From: Myxococcales bacterium
Lineage (GTDB): Bacteria > Myxococcota_A > UBA9160 > JALSIO01
Direction of reading: 5' to 3'
Assembly: GCA_026989995.1 (NCBI GenBank)
Contig: JALSIO010000757.1
Coordinates: 1-9,834, forward strand
Length of the DNA stretch: 9,834 nucleotides
Part shown: positions 9,452 to 9,834 of the stretch, in pieces
Layout of the letters: the number at the start of each line of letters is the position of its first letter
Numbering within the stretch: the first letter of the stretch is position 1
Program-made: the position numbers and the translations under genes
Notes under the pieces: model-generated
Databases searched by the model: none
Told to the model about the DNA's origin: nothing
Seen by the model: only the letters and a program-made list of their open reading frames with translations

Positions 9452-9834
9452 CTAGGTGTGCGCCAGCGAGATGCCGAGATCCCGCTGCAGCTGGAAGGCG
9501 AGGTGCTCCACCAGCGAACGGTCGCTGGTGTGGAAGAGCGGGGCCTCCCCACCGCCCTCCTCGCAGATCAAGGCGTAGGCCGGCCCCGTCCCGAAGTAGA
9601 TCGCGAAGGGCGCCGTGGTCCCGGCGCGGCTCGGCGACACGCGCGTCACCGGGAGGCCCGGGTCCGGAGGCAGCGGGACGTCGGAGAGCAGCACCACCTC
9701 GGCCTGGACGCGGAGTCCCCGCAGGCGTGTGAGGCCCTCCCGGGCCGAGGCCGCCAGGCGATTGCCGGGCGAGAGGAAGAGGAGGCCCGGCTCGCGGGGC
9801 CGCCGCCCCACCTCCGAGAGGAGGAAGGAGAGCA
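9452..9834 (-). CDS. Unidentified protein, C-terminal part (cut by window edge)
   Basis: The frame is open to the right edge, so only the last 126 or so residues are visible. A GTG at 9811 could serve as a start, but the frame continues upstream of it with a plausible LSFLLSEVG stretch, so I treat the gene as 5'-truncated. The visible part alternates strands and helices: a GLLFLSPGNRLAAS segment, a strand around QAEVVLLSDVPL, a strand around APFAIYFGTGPAYALICEE, and a final helix in LFHTSDRSLVEHLAFQLQRD. I do not recognise the family. The closing strand, then 'SD' turn, then amphipathic helix loosely resembles the end of sensor or effector domains such as DICT or TrmB-like effector domains, but this is only a structural impression. 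It has no signal peptide or membrane segment in view. It ends 8 bp before the pseudo-receiver/DUF4388 gene, so the two are probably cotranscribed and may act together. Confidence 0.7.
   Translation of the reverse strand, partial: LSFLLSEVGRRPREPGLLFLSPGNRLAASAREGLTRLRGLRVQAEVVLLSDVPLPPDPGLPVTRVSPSRAGTTAPFAIYFGTGPAYALICEEGGGEAPLFHTSDRSLVEHLAFQLQRDLGISLAHT

Overview
The window is very GC-rich chromosomal DNA. Every convincing gene is on the minus strand, so the reading order runs from high to low coordinates. The order is: an unidentified partial gene; a pseudo-receiver/DUF4388 (PATAN) regulatory protein; guaB; guaA; dnaE; and a small secreted protein resembling the FlgT N-terminal domain. No mobile element, CRISPR array, rRNA or tRNA was seen. 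The receiver + DUF4388 + GTPase-like architecture, GC content and codon use suggest a deltaproteobacterial-type lineage (Myxococcota, Desulfobacterota, Binatota or relatives). That placement is inference and not diagnostic.

Right part (7911-9834). The C-terminal part of a gene that enters from the right edge is followed 8 bp later by a 510-residue multidomain protein. That protein has a receiver-like domain without its phosphoacceptor Asp, then a DUF4388/PATAN domain, a helix-rich winged-helix-like part, and a C-terminal domain that looks like a small GTPase without a nucleotide-binding P-loop. The two genes probably share a transcript.

Middle (4624-7910). A 77-bp gap holds a near-consensus sigma70-type promoter (TTGACC, 17 bp, TAGAAT) pointing at guaB. 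guaB (IMP dehydrogenase) and guaA (GMP synthase) carry out the two steps from IMP to GMP. The 153 bp between them has no gene but can form two overlapping GC hairpins.

Left part (1-4620). dnaE (DNA polymerase III alpha) starts 3 bp after guaA, with its Shine-Dalgarno sequence inside the last guaA codons. It keeps all polymerase aspartates, a clamp-binding pentapeptide and a full set of PHP-domain metal ligands, unlike E. coli DnaE. The last gene starts with a GTGA overlap on the dnaE stop and encodes an exported protein of about 284 residues. The left 274 bp hold no convincing gene, only hairpins and a short direct repeat.

Reading of the unit: guaB-guaA-dnaE-(secreted protein) looks like one operon coupling guanine nucleotide synthesis to the replicative polymerase. 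Most of this is housekeeping. The least understood parts are the pseudo-receiver/PATAN/pseudo-GTPase protein with its unknown partner, and the exported protein coupled to dnaE.
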